Shown: piece by piece, positions 1 to 8,200 of the stretch | How positions within the stretch are numbered: the first letter of the stretch is position 1 | Layout of the letters: each line of letters opens with the position of its first letter | Origin: Terriglobia bacterium | GTDB taxonomy: Bacteria; Acidobacteriota; Terriglobia; Terriglobales; Acidobacteriaceae | NCBI GenBank assembly: GCA_020073215.1 | Contig: JAIQFO010000050.1 | Location: forward strand, 1-36,071 | Length of the DNA stretch: 36,071 bases | Direction of reading: 5' to 3' | Translations under genes and position numbers: made by a program | Notes under the pieces: model-generated | The model's input: only the letters and a program-made list of their open reading frames with translations | Told to the model about the DNA's origin: nothing | Database searches by the model: none

Positions 1-101
1 ATGTGCTTTTCAATCAGCCGCAACAGGTGGGTTTCAGGAACCTGATCTTCCAGGCGGAAGTAATAGAACAGCGCTTCGGAGCGGTCGTGTTGCCCCATCA
101 T
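1..101 (-). CDS. IS1182-like transposase, N-terminal fragment cut by window edge
   Basis: Only the first 33 or so residues are visible, because the gene runs off the left edge on the minus strand. They read MMGQHDRSEALFYYFRLEDQ and continue with a VPETHLLRLIEKH-type stretch. From memory this matches the N-terminus of the IS1182/IS4-like DDE transposases (a 'DRSEALFYYFRLE..P..HLLRLI' signature). The catalytic domain lies outside the window. I chose the double ATG at 96-101. The same frame stays open upstream to another ATG at 138-140, which would add a hydrophobic stretch (MLCLILIVGGLLI), but that is less like the family. Whether the element is intact cannot be judged from here. Confidence 0.72.
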   Translation of the reverse strand, partial: MMGQHDRSEALFYYFRLEDQVPETHLLRLIEKH

Positions 102-212
102 GATCAGCAGGCCTCCGACGATCAGAATCAAACAGAGCATGTGCGGATGCTTTCTTCTATCATGCTTCTGCTAAATCTCACCTGCTAATCTCAGTGACTT
201 TTTCAACACCCA
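1..212 (-). mobile_element. End of an IS1182-like insertion sequence (partial)
   Basis: The transposase 5' end points left, so the upstream IS terminus should lie shortly to its right. A plausible terminus is the stretch around 190-212, which on the minus strand reads GGGTGTTGAAAAAGTCACTG. 'TGTTGAAAAAGT'-type ends are common for such elements. The exact boundary and the other terminus are not visible, so the right limit is approximate. Confidence 0.4.
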
Positions 213-333
213 CTCCCGTTTACACTCATTGACCCTCACAGAGCCAGTTCCCGATCCCCTGGGCGGAGGCGTTCTGGGTGTCCCCTGTGACGCATCGGAC
301 TTTCAGAAAGCAGCACGGGCACGATGGAAGAAG

Positions 334-1416
334 TCACTTCCAAGTACCAGTGATTAGCGAATCAAGCCGATCTTGTCTGCCTTTGACCCATTTCGCGTAG
401 CTTTTCTCAGTAGTCTTAATGCTCTCGTGACCCAGCAACTTCGAGACATCTTCGAGCGGGATACCTTTCTGCAATAGGTCAACTGCGAAAGTGTCACGCA
501 ACCGGTGAGATTTCATGTGACCGTCACCCTCGATCTTTGCAGCCTCGAAGAGTGGAGCAATAAACTTGCGTGCCCAGACAGTGCGAGGTGTGTCCGGTTT
601 CCCTTTACCGCTCCAAAAGAAGTAGCGCGGATTACCGTTGAGCACTTCGAGCAACTCTCGTGCGAGGTCATCGGGAATCGGAACGGACACGTTGACACCT
701 GTCTTTTGACGCGCTGTGACAACTCGATAAACCGAGTCATGGATCAGACTGGTACGTTCGAGCTTCAGCGCATCACCGACAGCCAAACCCGAGTGACGCA
801 TCAATCGAATGAGTGCGCGGACCTTCAGTGACTCATCAGGGAATTTGATAGGAATCACTTCGAGCAGTCGCTTGTACTCATCCTCTGTGAGTGGGAGTGT
901 TGGCGGTGAGTCGCTCTTGATGTGTGGCAGATCAGGGACTCGCGGCAACCATTGCGACTGATACAGGTAGCGCAGAAAGCATCTCAGTCGCGCTCGCACA
1001 ATTCCGCGAGTGTAGGTCGAGGGATAAAGATCAGGCCACGTGCTCATGAATTCGATCAGCAACTCGCGGGTGATCCTCTGGACTACGAACACACTCTTCG
1101 ATTCGAGAAAACTCTGAAGCCGTCCAATCTCGCGCCGGTACGGGTCCCCGTTTATTCCCTGCACTGTCTTCTGCTGCAGGAATTGTTCGAGGGCTTCAGT
1201 GATCAGCTTTGGTTTGTTCAATTCGCTAGGCGAGGGCAAGCGACCAGCGAGTTGGTCTTCGAGTTCCCGCTTTTTGATCTCAGCCTGTTCCCAGGACCGT
1301 GTGCCTGCGGCTCTGCGATACTGCTGTCGACCTTGAGACCATCTCAGGTGCTTTCGACAATTGCAGCGTTTGCAGAATTCGTCCCCGGCATATTTGCAGG
1401 TTGCAGAGTGCAACAA
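334..1416 (-). CDS. Tyrosine recombinase / phage-type integrase
   Basis: A 360-residue site-specific recombinase that would cut and rejoin DNA through a 3'-phosphotyrosine. The N-terminus carries a small Cys cluster (C7, C15, C18, C20). A SAM-like core-binding domain covers about 70-155 and the catalytic domain about 175-345. Catalytic residues seen are K238 (RQKTG), H304 and R307 in 'HRLRDTF', H330 in 'LLGHESI' and the nucleophile Y340. The usual first catalytic Arg (TGLRxxE) is not obvious: the equivalent stretch reads 'SGLAVGD'. No ATG fits the frame. The start is a TTG at 1416 or 1413, soon after an in-frame stop, so the true N-terminus is uncertain. It lies next to an IS end, which suggests the edge of a mobile region. 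No tRNA attachment site is visible nearby. Confidence 0.85.
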   Translation of the reverse strand: MLHSATCKYAGDEFCKRCNCRKHLRWSQGRQQYRRAAGTRSWEQAEIKKRELEDQLAGRLPSPSELNKPKLITEALEQFLQQKTVQGINGDPYRREIGRLQSFLESKSVFVVQRITRELLIEFMSTWPDLYPSTYTRGIVRARLRCFLRYLYQSQWLPRVPDLPHIKSDSPPTLPLTEDEYKRLLEVIPIKFPDESLKVRALIRLMRHSGLAVGDALKLERTSLIHDSVYRVVTARQKTGVNVSVPIPDDLARELLEVLNGNPRYFFWSGKGKPDTPRTVWARKFIAPLFEAAKIEGDGHMKSHRLRDTFAVDLLQKGIPLEDVSKLLGHESIKTTEKSYAKWVKGRQDRLDSLITGTWK

Positions 1417-1502
1417 TAGGAAACGTAGCGCGACATGGATTTAGTCGCTCACCCCAGGACTCATCGGCAACAACCCGCAGTTACAACTCAATCGCAAGAA
1501 AA

Positions 1503-2186
1503 TCACGGACAGGAATTTGTCGGGCACGCCGGACTCGCCGGGGGCTCGGACTGCAACCACACCCAAAGCCCGACTCCGCCAGCAACCCCCAACCCGCCGT
1601 AGACCGCGTACGGCGAACTCATGATTCCTCCACCCGCGGCCGGCGCTGCTCCAGATCCGCGGCGGTGTTTTTTCTTCTTTTTCTCGGTATCGGAGGTGTC
1701 GTCGCGCGTGGTCTGCTGACCCTGGGTTACGGTGGTCGTTCCCTTGTCGTCCTGCACCGTCAGGTCGCCCTTGTTGGCCGCGATCTGCATGCGCCCATCC
1801 ACGTCGGTCACCTGAAACTCGGTCCACGAATCGCCTGCCGGTTTTACCGTCACGTCGCCGGCGCGCGCCGCCATTCCGCGCGACGTCGTCACACGCACGG
1901 CACCATGCTCCAGTTCCACTGCCGGCCCCTCAAATTTCACCAGCGAGTCGGCCAGCACCATCACGCTCGATCCGTTCGATTGAATGCGCGCCGTCGAATC
2001 GGGACGGGTCTGCAACATGTCACCCGCGAACACGGCTGCCGACTTTGGCACCTCGCTCCCGTTCAACCAGGCGGCACCGTTGGTGTATAGCATGGCCGAT
2101 GCCGTCTCTCCCGCCAGCATCATTTGGGCCGGAAACAGGATCGCCAGCAAACAGCACACAGCGGACCGAAACGCTGACTGTGACAT
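1503..2186 (-). CDS. FecR-like secreted/anchored protein
   Basis: A 227-residue protein with a signal peptide (residues 1 to about 26, ending LAGETASA). Residues 30-160 resemble a FecR-type domain: an early 'VFAGDMLQTRPDSTARIQ' segment, then 'GAVRVTTSRGMAARAGDVTVKP' and 'TEFQVTDVDGRMQIAANKGDLTV', as in FecR-domain proteins that read 'G.v.V.T..G..V....t.F.V'. Next come a Thr/Asp-rich stretch, a lysine run (about 169-174), a Gly/Ala-rich segment and a hydrophobic Gly-rich stretch (about 192-210) that could be a membrane anchor. The ATG at 2186 is preceded by GGGAG. The gene lies 63 bp downstream of mtaB on the same strand. No sigma/anti-sigma partner is seen, so iron signalling is not implied. 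Confidence 0.7.
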   Translation of the reverse strand: MSQSAFRSAVCCLLAILFPAQMMLAGETASAMLYTNGAAWLNGSEVPKSAAVFAGDMLQTRPDSTARIQSNGSSVMVLADSLVKFEGPAVELEHGAVRVTTSRGMAARAGDVTVKPAGDSWTEFQVTDVDGRMQIAANKGDLTVQDDKGTTTVTQGQQTTRDDTSDTEKKKKKHRRGSGAAPAAGGGIMSSPYAVYGGLGVAGGVGLWVWLQSEPPASPACPTNSCP

Positions 2187-2249
2187 GGGTTCGGATCACT
2201 CCCGCATTTCTGGGATTTTTCAATATCGTAAGCGGTTAAGGGCTACCGG

Positions 2250-3788
2250 TCAATGCGATTGTTCGCTTTCGTGCACTCCCGAGACACTAGCGGGGGGACG
2301 GGACGCTTCGCGAGCCTGCCCTGAGCGATGTCGAAGGGTCCAGCCGGGCTGGCAACACCCGACGAGCATCTCGTCGTTGACCTCTTCGACTTTCACATTC
2401 ATCCAGCGGTTCGCCTCATGACGCCCGGACATTCTCGTCTTCAAGTAATTCTCCGTCAGCGCTTCGGTGAAATCCGCTCCGCCCGTTTGCAGCGTGATCG
2501 CTTCCACTACCGTCCCGACCAGCGACCTCATAAACGCAGCTTTCTTCTTGGATGCAATCTCCCGCAGCACGCGATTTCTTTCCCGGGCCACGGCTGCTGG
2601 AACCTGGCCCGGTTGCTCTGCCGCCGGCGTCCCGGGACGCGCCGAGTAGGTGAAAACGTGCAGATACGTAAACGGCAGCTCTTCGATCATTCGCCGTGTC
2701 TCGTCGAACTCCGCCTCTGTCTCGCCGGGGAAACCGACCATCACGTCGGCGCCGATAGCCGATGCCGGCATGGCCGATCGAATCTTCAGGATCTTTTCCC
2801 GGTAGTGCCAGGGCCGGTACTTGCGATGCATGCGCCGCAGCACTGGATCGCTCCCGGACTGCATGGGTACGTGGGCGTGCTTGGCGATTCGCGAGGACGT
2901 CGCCACCAGATCGATCAGTTCATCGCTCCAATCCATGGGCTCGACCGAACTGATGCGCAATTTCTGAAGAGACGTTTGTTCGAGGACGGCGCGAATCAGA
3001 ACGACGAGTCGCTGGTCGTTGGTCGTTGGCTTTAACTGAGGGCTGAAAGCTGAGAGCTGAGAGCTGCTCTCCAAATCTCTTCCCCACCGTCCCAGGTTAA
3101 TTCCCGAAATCACCACTTCGCGATAGCCCGCCTCCACCAGCGTGCGTACCTCGGCTAGAACGCGTTCCATGGGCAGCGAACGGCTCTGTCCCCGCACGTA
3201 CGGAATCACGCAGAACGAGCAGCGGTTGTTACATCCATCCTGCACCTTCAGATTGGGACGCGTGCGTTCGTTGGCGGCTTCAAATACCGGAGCCGCCAGC
3301 AGTTCGGTATGCGCAAAAATGTCGCCGACTACGACGTTGGGTGCGTGCTCTGCTCTTTCAGCTGGGTGCTCCACGCTTTCGCGTTCTCTGCGCAGGGGCG
3401 GGATTCGCTCGTGCACGCCCGAAAGTTGTGCCAGCGAAACAAACCCCACCGAAGCAGAAGTCGCAATCTCCGCCGCCTGGTGTTTGTGGGAATTCCCCAC
3501 GACCCAGGTCACGCCGGGCAGAGCAGCCAGCTCCTCCGGCGCCCGCTGCGCGTAGCAGCCGGTCACGAGAATGCGGCAATCCGGATTCACCCGGCGCAAC
3601 CGCCGTATGGAAGCACGCGCATCTTTGTCCGCACCCTCGGTCACGGTGCAGGTATTCAGCACGACAATTTCCGCGTCGCGAGCCGTCCCGGCGCGCTCCA
3701 GTCCGCGCTCGAGGAATTGCCGTTCCAGGGCGGCGCCGTCAGCCTGGGTAGCGCGGCAGCCAAAATTCTCTATGTAGAAGCGAGCCAC
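2250..3788 (-). CDS. mtaB: tRNA (N6-threonylcarbamoyladenosine(37)-C2)-methylthiotransferase MtaB
   Basis: A radical-SAM methylthiotransferase that converts t6A37 of tRNA to ms2t6A. The N-terminal UPF0004 domain starts 'FYIENFGCRATQADGAALE', typical of the MtaB branch. Its cluster cysteines are C10, a Cys in 'VLNTCTV' and one in 'VTGCYAQ'. The radical-SAM CxxxCxxC is in 'GCNNRCSFCVIPYVRGQSR' near residue 190. A TRAM-like segment is expected at the C-terminus but is weak. The start is GTG at 3788, chosen by homology because the Shine-Dalgarno spacing is poor. Two oddities: residues about 240-261 are an in-frame insertion of low-complexity repeat DNA, and the last 35 or so residues include a different repeat (2314-2340). 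At 512 residues it is longer than the usual 420-450. Confidence 0.9.
   Translation of the reverse strand: MARFYIENFGCRATQADGAALERQFLERGLERAGTARDAEIVVLNTCTVTEGADKDARASIRRLRRVNPDCRILVTGCYAQRAPEELAALPGVTWVVGNSHKHQAAEIATSASVGFVSLAQLSGVHERIPPLRRERESVEHPAERAEHAPNVVVGDIFAHTELLAAPVFEAANERTRPNLKVQDGCNNRCSFCVIPYVRGQSRSLPMERVLAEVRTLVEAGYREVVISGINLGRWGRDLESSSQLSAFSPQLKPTTNDQRLVVLIRAVLEQTSLQKLRISSVEPMDWSDELIDLVATSSRIAKHAHVPMQSGSDPVLRRMHRKYRPWHYREKILKIRSAMPASAIGADVMVGFPGETEAEFDETRRMIEELPFTYLHVFTYSARPGTPAAEQPGQVPAAVARERNRVLREIASKKKAAFMRSLVGTVVEAITLQTGGADFTEALTENYLKTRMSGRHEANRWMNVKVEEVNDEMLVGCCQPGWTLRHRSGQAREASRPPASVSGVHESEQSH
2314..2340. repeat. Dispersed repeat (CCCTGAGCGATGTCGAAGGG type) inside the mtaB 3' end
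   Basis: The core CCCTGAGCGATGTCGAAGGG matches a repeat I recognise as common in environmental GC-rich genomes, where it usually reads CCCTGAGC..AGTCGAAGGG. Here it lies inside the last codons of mtaB and is translated as part of 'TLRHRSGQA', so it has probably changed or extended the C-terminus. Confidence 0.55.
3008..3072. repeat. Tandem octamer-like repeat inserted in mtaB
   Basis: Two short tandem blocks lie side by side: repeated TGGTCGTT units at 3008-3030, and repeated GAGAGCT(G) units at 3036-3072. Together they encode an in-frame stretch of about 21 residues (SSQLSAFSPQL followed by KPTTNDQRLV) that falls between 'GINLGRWGRDLE' and 'VLIRAVLEQT', a place where MtaB relatives as I know them have only a few residues. 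Similar sequence recurs at 14136-14166 and 30367-30451. Confidence 0.7.
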
Positions 3789-3888
3789 ACTCCTATACTA
3801 AATGAGTGGAGGCTGCGGCTAAAGTTCCCGGCGATTGCGCGCCGATTCCGCAGTGCGCTGCATCTCAGCTCCGCTTGAGACGTGCACC

Positions 3889-4347
3889 ATGAAACGCCGC
3901 ATTCTTCTTGTCGACGACGATCTCGCCGTGCTGCTGACCCTCAAAGCGGTGCTCGAACTCAATGGATTTGAAGTCGACACTGCCGGCAGTTCCGCCGAGG
4001 CTTTGGTTCGAATGGAGTCCGGCGTTTACCAGATGGTGATCAGCGACTTGCGCATGGAAACCGAAGAGGCGGGGCTGGAAGTCATCCGCGCGGCGCGCCG
4101 CCAGGCGTACGATCCCGCAACCGCTCTACTCACCGCGTATCCACCATCCGGCAACCATTGGCAGACAGAACATCGGAACGGACAAGAAGATTGGACTGAG
4201 AACTCGGACTCGTTGCTGGTCAAACCGCTGGGCACCGGCGACCTTCTGCGTCAAGTGGAAGCCCTGCTCATCCGCCACGCCGATAAGCAAGAAAGCCAGC
4301 GAAACTCCGCTTCCAAAGCGCAGCAGACCGGCCGCCGCGCGGGATGA
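3889..4347 (+). CDS. Single-domain response regulator (receiver only)
   Basis: A 152-residue CheY-like receiver with no output domain. It shows the acidic pocket (D9-D11 in 'LLVDDDLAV'), the phospho-acceptor D53 in 'VISDLRM', T82 in 'LLTAY' and K112 in 'LLVKPLG'. The segment between T82 and K112 is longer than in CheY by several residues and rich in polar residues (SGNHWQTEHRNGQEDW), an unusual enlargement of the beta4-beta5 region that normally contacts partners. The ATG at 3889 fits the start of the fold; the frame is open further upstream without homology. It is divergent from mtaB across 100 bp. No histidine kinase is nearby, so it is an orphan. Confidence 0.85.
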   Translation: MKRRILLVDDDLAVLLTLKAVLELNGFEVDTAGSSAEALVRMESGVYQMVISDLRMETEEAGLEVIRAARRQAYDPATALLTAYPPSGNHWQTEHRNGQEDWTENSDSLLVKPLGTGDLLRQVEALLIRHADKQESQRNSASKAQQTGRRAG

Positions 4348-4389
4348 GTAATCCCGCCGGCCCTGCTTCCCTAATCCTTCAAAGGATTA

Positions 4390-4710
4390 TCAGGCGCTCG
4401 CCGCCTGCCGCCCCTGCTGAAAGCACTCACGGCACAATACCGGCCGTCCTTGCGTCGGCCGGAATGGAACCGTGGTCTCTTTTCCGCACTGCGAGCACTT
4501 GGTTCGGGTCTCCGTCTTCGCGTACGAATGCCCACGCGACGGCGAGTGCGACGTGGCTCCCAGCACAGCCACCCGCTTGCCCTTGCAGTTCTTGCAGCGT
4601 TTGGGTTCGTTCTTGAACTGCTTGTCATGGAAAAACAGCTGTTCGCCCGCCGTGAACACGAAATCCGTGCCACAATCGATGCACTTTAACACCTTGTCCT
4701 GGTATTCCAT
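4390..4710 (-). CDS. Zinc-ribbon protein with two CxxC pairs of pairs
   Basis: A 106-residue protein with two predicted zinc-binding knuckle sets. The first is C10-x2-C13 with C39-x2-C42 ('LKCIDCGTDFVFTAGEQ' and 'PKRCKNCKG'), which matches the probable zinc-ribbon family often labelled zf-trcl. The second is C72-x2-C75 with C93-x2-C96 ('TKCSQCGKE' and 'VLCRECFQQ'). The ATG at 4710 has GGAG 10 nt upstream. An upstream in-frame GTG at 4779 is possible but would add residues without homology. The molecular role is unknown; a nucleic-acid or protein-binding role is a guess. It lies downstream of rpsU on the same strand, separated by a likely terminator. Confidence 0.8.
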   Translation of the reverse strand: MEYQDKVLKCIDCGTDFVFTAGEQLFFHDKQFKNEPKRCKNCKGKRVAVLGATSHSPSRGHSYAKTETRTKCSQCGKETTVPFRPTQGRPVLCRECFQQGRQAASA

Positions 4711-4833
4711 TGAAGAGGTGCTCCCATTCCGCGTCCCTGCTCTGCACGGGAGACCCGAATAGGGAAGGATCCGGTTCACAACGTGGGCAGGAGATTTACA
4801 TCCCCCTCATGCTGACCCTGTGGATTCGGCCCG

Positions 4834-4855
4834 CCATGCGGTGTGCACCGCATGG
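4834..4855. repeat. Perfect 10-bp inverted repeat
   Basis: Arms CCATGCGGTG and CACCGCATGG flank a 2-nt TG. There is no T-tract on either side, so an operator or a cruciform-type site is as likely as a hairpin in RNA. It lies between the rpsU terminator and the zinc-ribbon gene, about 125 bp upstream of the latter's start codon. Confidence 0.6.
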
Positions 4856-4897
4856 TTACTGATTTAAACAATTACCGGGAAAGTACTTTTCGAGGGT

Positions 4898-4932
4898 TAG
4901 AAACGGGCCGCCCCCACTCGCAAAACGGCCCG
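4898..4932 (-). terminator. Rho-independent terminator of rpsU
   Basis: Read on the minus strand, CGGGCCG (4926-4932) pairs with CGGCCCG (4904-4910) across a 15-nt loop and is followed by TTTCT. It begins 6 bp after the rpsU stop codon. Confidence 0.6.
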
Positions 4933-4938
4933 GTTCCC

Positions 4939-5136
4939 TTAGTCCTGTTCCTTGCGTGCTTTCTTACGACTGCGCTTGCGAGCCAGCGCTTCTTTGACGC
5001 GCTTTCTCTCGCCCGGCTTCAGGTAAAACGAGTGACGCTTTACTTCCTTGATGATGTCCTCGGTTTGTACCTTCCGTTTGAACCGCCTAAGCGCGTTTTC
5101 GAGGGATTCACCCTCTTGAAGTCGAACTTCCGCCAA
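4939..5136 (-). CDS. rpsU: 30S ribosomal protein S21
   Basis: A 65-residue basic protein of the small ribosomal subunit. The sequence 'AEVRLQEGESLENALRRFKRKV' followed by 'EVKRHSFYLKPGERKRVKEA' and an Arg/Lys-rich tail is diagnostic for bS21. I place the start at TTG 5136, giving M-AEVRL, because it matches the family N-terminus and a GGGGGGTG stretch lies just upstream. The GTG at 5154 would add six unlikely residues. It has its own promoter (5176-5205) and terminator (4898-4932). Confidence 0.93.
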   Translation of the reverse strand: MAEVRLQEGESLENALRRFKRKVQTEDIIKEVKRHSFYLKPGERKRVKEALARKRSRKKARKEQD

Positions 5137-5175
5137 CGGACTACACCCCCCCACTCGTCCTAAGTGGACTTGTTA

Positions 5176-5205
5176 GTTATGGCAAGCATTGCCCTGCTAA
5201 GTCAA
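5176..5205 (-). promoter_or_regulatory. rpsU: Sigma70-type promoter for rpsU
   Basis: On the minus strand, TTGACT (5200-5205) is followed after 18 bp by CATAAC (5176-5181), a near-consensus -35 with a fair -10. It ends 40 bp before the TTG start of rpsU. Confidence 0.5.
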
Positions 5206-5234
5206 GCAGAATGTGTGGAGATTCTCGCCTCATC

Positions 5235-8200
5235 TTAGAAATTCAGCCGCATTGACAGTTGCAACTGTCGCGGAGCAAACGAGTTTGCCGGCTTCAGAAA
5301 ACTCGTAGGCTGCTGAAAATACGCCGGATAGTGGGCCGCTCCCGCCTGTTGCGTGTACCTGACGAACTGTCCCGCCGAATTATAGAAGCCGTTGTCGGTG
5401 AAGCCGAGTCTCATATTGTCGCGATTGAAAAGATTGAACGACTCGGCCATCAACTCCAGGTGATACCGTCCACCCAGATTCATCTTCCTCGTCAGCCGCA
5501 TGTCCATGCTGGCGTAGTCCGGGCCGAGCAGCGCGTTGCGCCCGTATTTCGGCAACCGGTCGTTGAGATCGTTCCCGTCCCGATTCGGATCGCCTGCCAC
5601 GGTCGCGCTCGCCGGCCGTCCGCTGCCATAGGTCATGATCCCTGAGATTTTCCAGTGATCGAACATGGCCGCCAGCATGCTTTGTCCAGCCTCAAAAGGG
5701 TTCGGCTCCTCAATCGCCGAGATGGTCAACCGGTGCCGCTGATCAGTTACACTCGGTCCCCGCTCACTCTTCGTGGAGTACGAGTTCTGCACGGTTGCCG
5801 GCGCGCCCGCCACCAGCGCGTCTTGTCCGGTATCGATCGCGTGCGCCCAGGTGTACGCCAGCCGGAAATACATTCCCCCTGACATCCTCCGGTGCAGCGA
5901 CACGGTCATGCCGTGGTAGACGCTCGAGGCCGCGCTCTCGAACTGGTCGATTGCCCCGAGTTGCGGGATGGGGCGATTCAAGGGGCCGATACAAGGTGGA
6001 AAGGGACAACTGATGCTGGAGGTCGTCTGCCACATGGCAAACGAGGGCAAGGTGTAAAACGCGTTCTGGAAGTTATTGCCGGTCGAGTCGAAGATGGGAT
6101 AGCTGTAATAGGTTGGCGGCGGCAGATTCACATCCCGCGCCCGAATCATATCCACCCCATGCACATAATGGTAGGACACCGTCCCGGTGAAGCCGGCGGC
6201 GAGTTCCCGCTGCAAGCTCAGACTTCCCTGCTGCACCCGCGGCGTCTTAAAGCCTGGCGCAAAGGCCGCGACTTCGCTGGTCGCATACTGCTTCCAAGCA
6301 TCGGGCACGGTGCATGCAACCTGCCCCCGCGGACAATTCACCGCCGCATTCGGATACGCCGGGAACACCTGGTGCTGGTAAAAATCCATGTTGTCCAGTC
6401 CAAGGAACGTATTGTTTACCCCGTTCTTGTTCATCACCGCCGACTCGTAGATCTGCGGCAGGCGGACATAGAACAGTCCAAATCCTGCCCGCACCATCAG
6501 CGGCCGAACGTCGCCGATGGCATACCCGATTCCCACCCGCGGAGCGAAATTTGTCTCCCGCGAAGGCATTCTTCCCGCCGCCGGCCACAGCGGATCACTG
6601 ACCATTCCCGCCTTCGAAAACGTCTGCAGGTCGTAGCGCGCTCCCAGGCTCAAGGTGAAATGAGGGGTGAGCCGCGCCGTGTCCTGCACAAACCCCGCAT
6701 AGTCGTTGCTGTCCGGATGCGAGGCCGGATTCCCGAAATTCTGGACGTAATAGCGCGCCACGTTGGCCGGGGGGCCAGTCCAGTTGCCTGCATCCGCATC
6801 CCAGCTCGCCATGACCGTGTGCGCCCAGGCCCGCAGCGGCGTCAGCGCCAGCCCCCCGTGCATGGGGTCAAACGTAAACGGATCCACCCTAATGTTGCTG
6901 AACAGGTATTCCCCTCCGTAGAGCGAGGGGAAGAAGTTGTAGTCCCAGGTGCGCATGAGGTCGCCGCCGAACTTCCACTGGTTGCGGCCGCGGCTAAGGC
7001 TCAACGTCTCCGCCAGGTGCAACCGATGCTCCCGCGTTTGTCGCGGCAAGATTGAAGATTGTCCAAAATCGTCGAGCCAGCTGTAGATGCTGGTCCGCGT
7101 CCCCGTCGAGTTGGGAAACGACTGTTCCAGGTCGCGCGAGAACTGCGCCCGCAGATGGCTGGTCAGCCGCGGCGTGATCTCGCTCAGCAAACCGACTGAA
7201 CCGCTTTCCGTCTTTACATCCTCTTCCCCATTCCCACTGATCGCAGTATTGGTAATCGGACTTGCCGGATCGAGGAAAACATTGTTGGTCCCGTAATAGC
7301 GCGACGTACTCAGCCGCGCGGAAAGATGCTGATGCGGTGTCAGAACCCGATCCAACTTCAAAAATGCCGCGTTCCCCAGCAACTTTGCGGCAAAGGTCCC
7401 GCCCATCGTGGAAAGCTGCGCCGCCGCCGCTTTAACCAGCGTCTCGTCACAGGCCGTACCCCCAATCCGCGGATCGCAGACCTCGTAGTCCAAAATGCTC
7501 GGGTAAGTACCCAACCGTGGCACCGCCACCGTCGAACCGTTCTCGAACTGCACCACCGCGGGCACATGAAAGATTTCCTGATCGTATCCAGCAAATAAGA
7601 ACGTCTTGTTGCGCTGGATTGGCCCGCCAATCGTCGCGCCAAACTGGTGTTGCTGCTCTTTGGGATTCGAGCCCACAAAGGCCGGCACCGCGCCCCCCAG
7701 CGAATTGTCGCGCAGATAATAGAACGTGCTCCCGTGCCAGGTGTTCGTTCCCGACTTGGTCACCACATTCACCACCGCGCCGCCCGCCCGCCCCGACTCG
7801 GCCCCGTAGCCGCTCGACTGCACGCGGAACTCCTGCACCACCTCGTCGGAAAACTGGTAGGGCGCGCGATACCGTCCCATGGCCTGCGCAAAGAACCCGT
7901 TATTGTTGTCCCCGCCATCGACCAGGAAACTCGTGTTGTATCCGCGAATCCCGCCATAAGAAAGGTCGCCGTTCGATCCTGAGGTCAACCCTCGCGGATC
8001 CTGCGTCACCCCCGGCGCCAGCAGCAGCAGATCCGTGTACCGGCGCCCATTGAGGGGCAAGTCCTTGATCGCCCGCTCGTCGAGCAGCGCCGACACCGAA
8101 CTCGGATTGGAATCGGCGATTCGCGGCGCCTCCGACACGGTGATCATTTCCATCGGGGCTCCGACCTTTAGCTTGAACGTCAGCTGCGTCGTCGCTCCAA

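Noticed and set aside
5892..7055. A 387-codon open frame on the plus strand opposite the TonB-dependent receptor gene
   Set aside because: It is antisense to a well-supported gene and Arg/His/Pro-rich with no domain or ribosome site, typical of GC-rich shadow frames.
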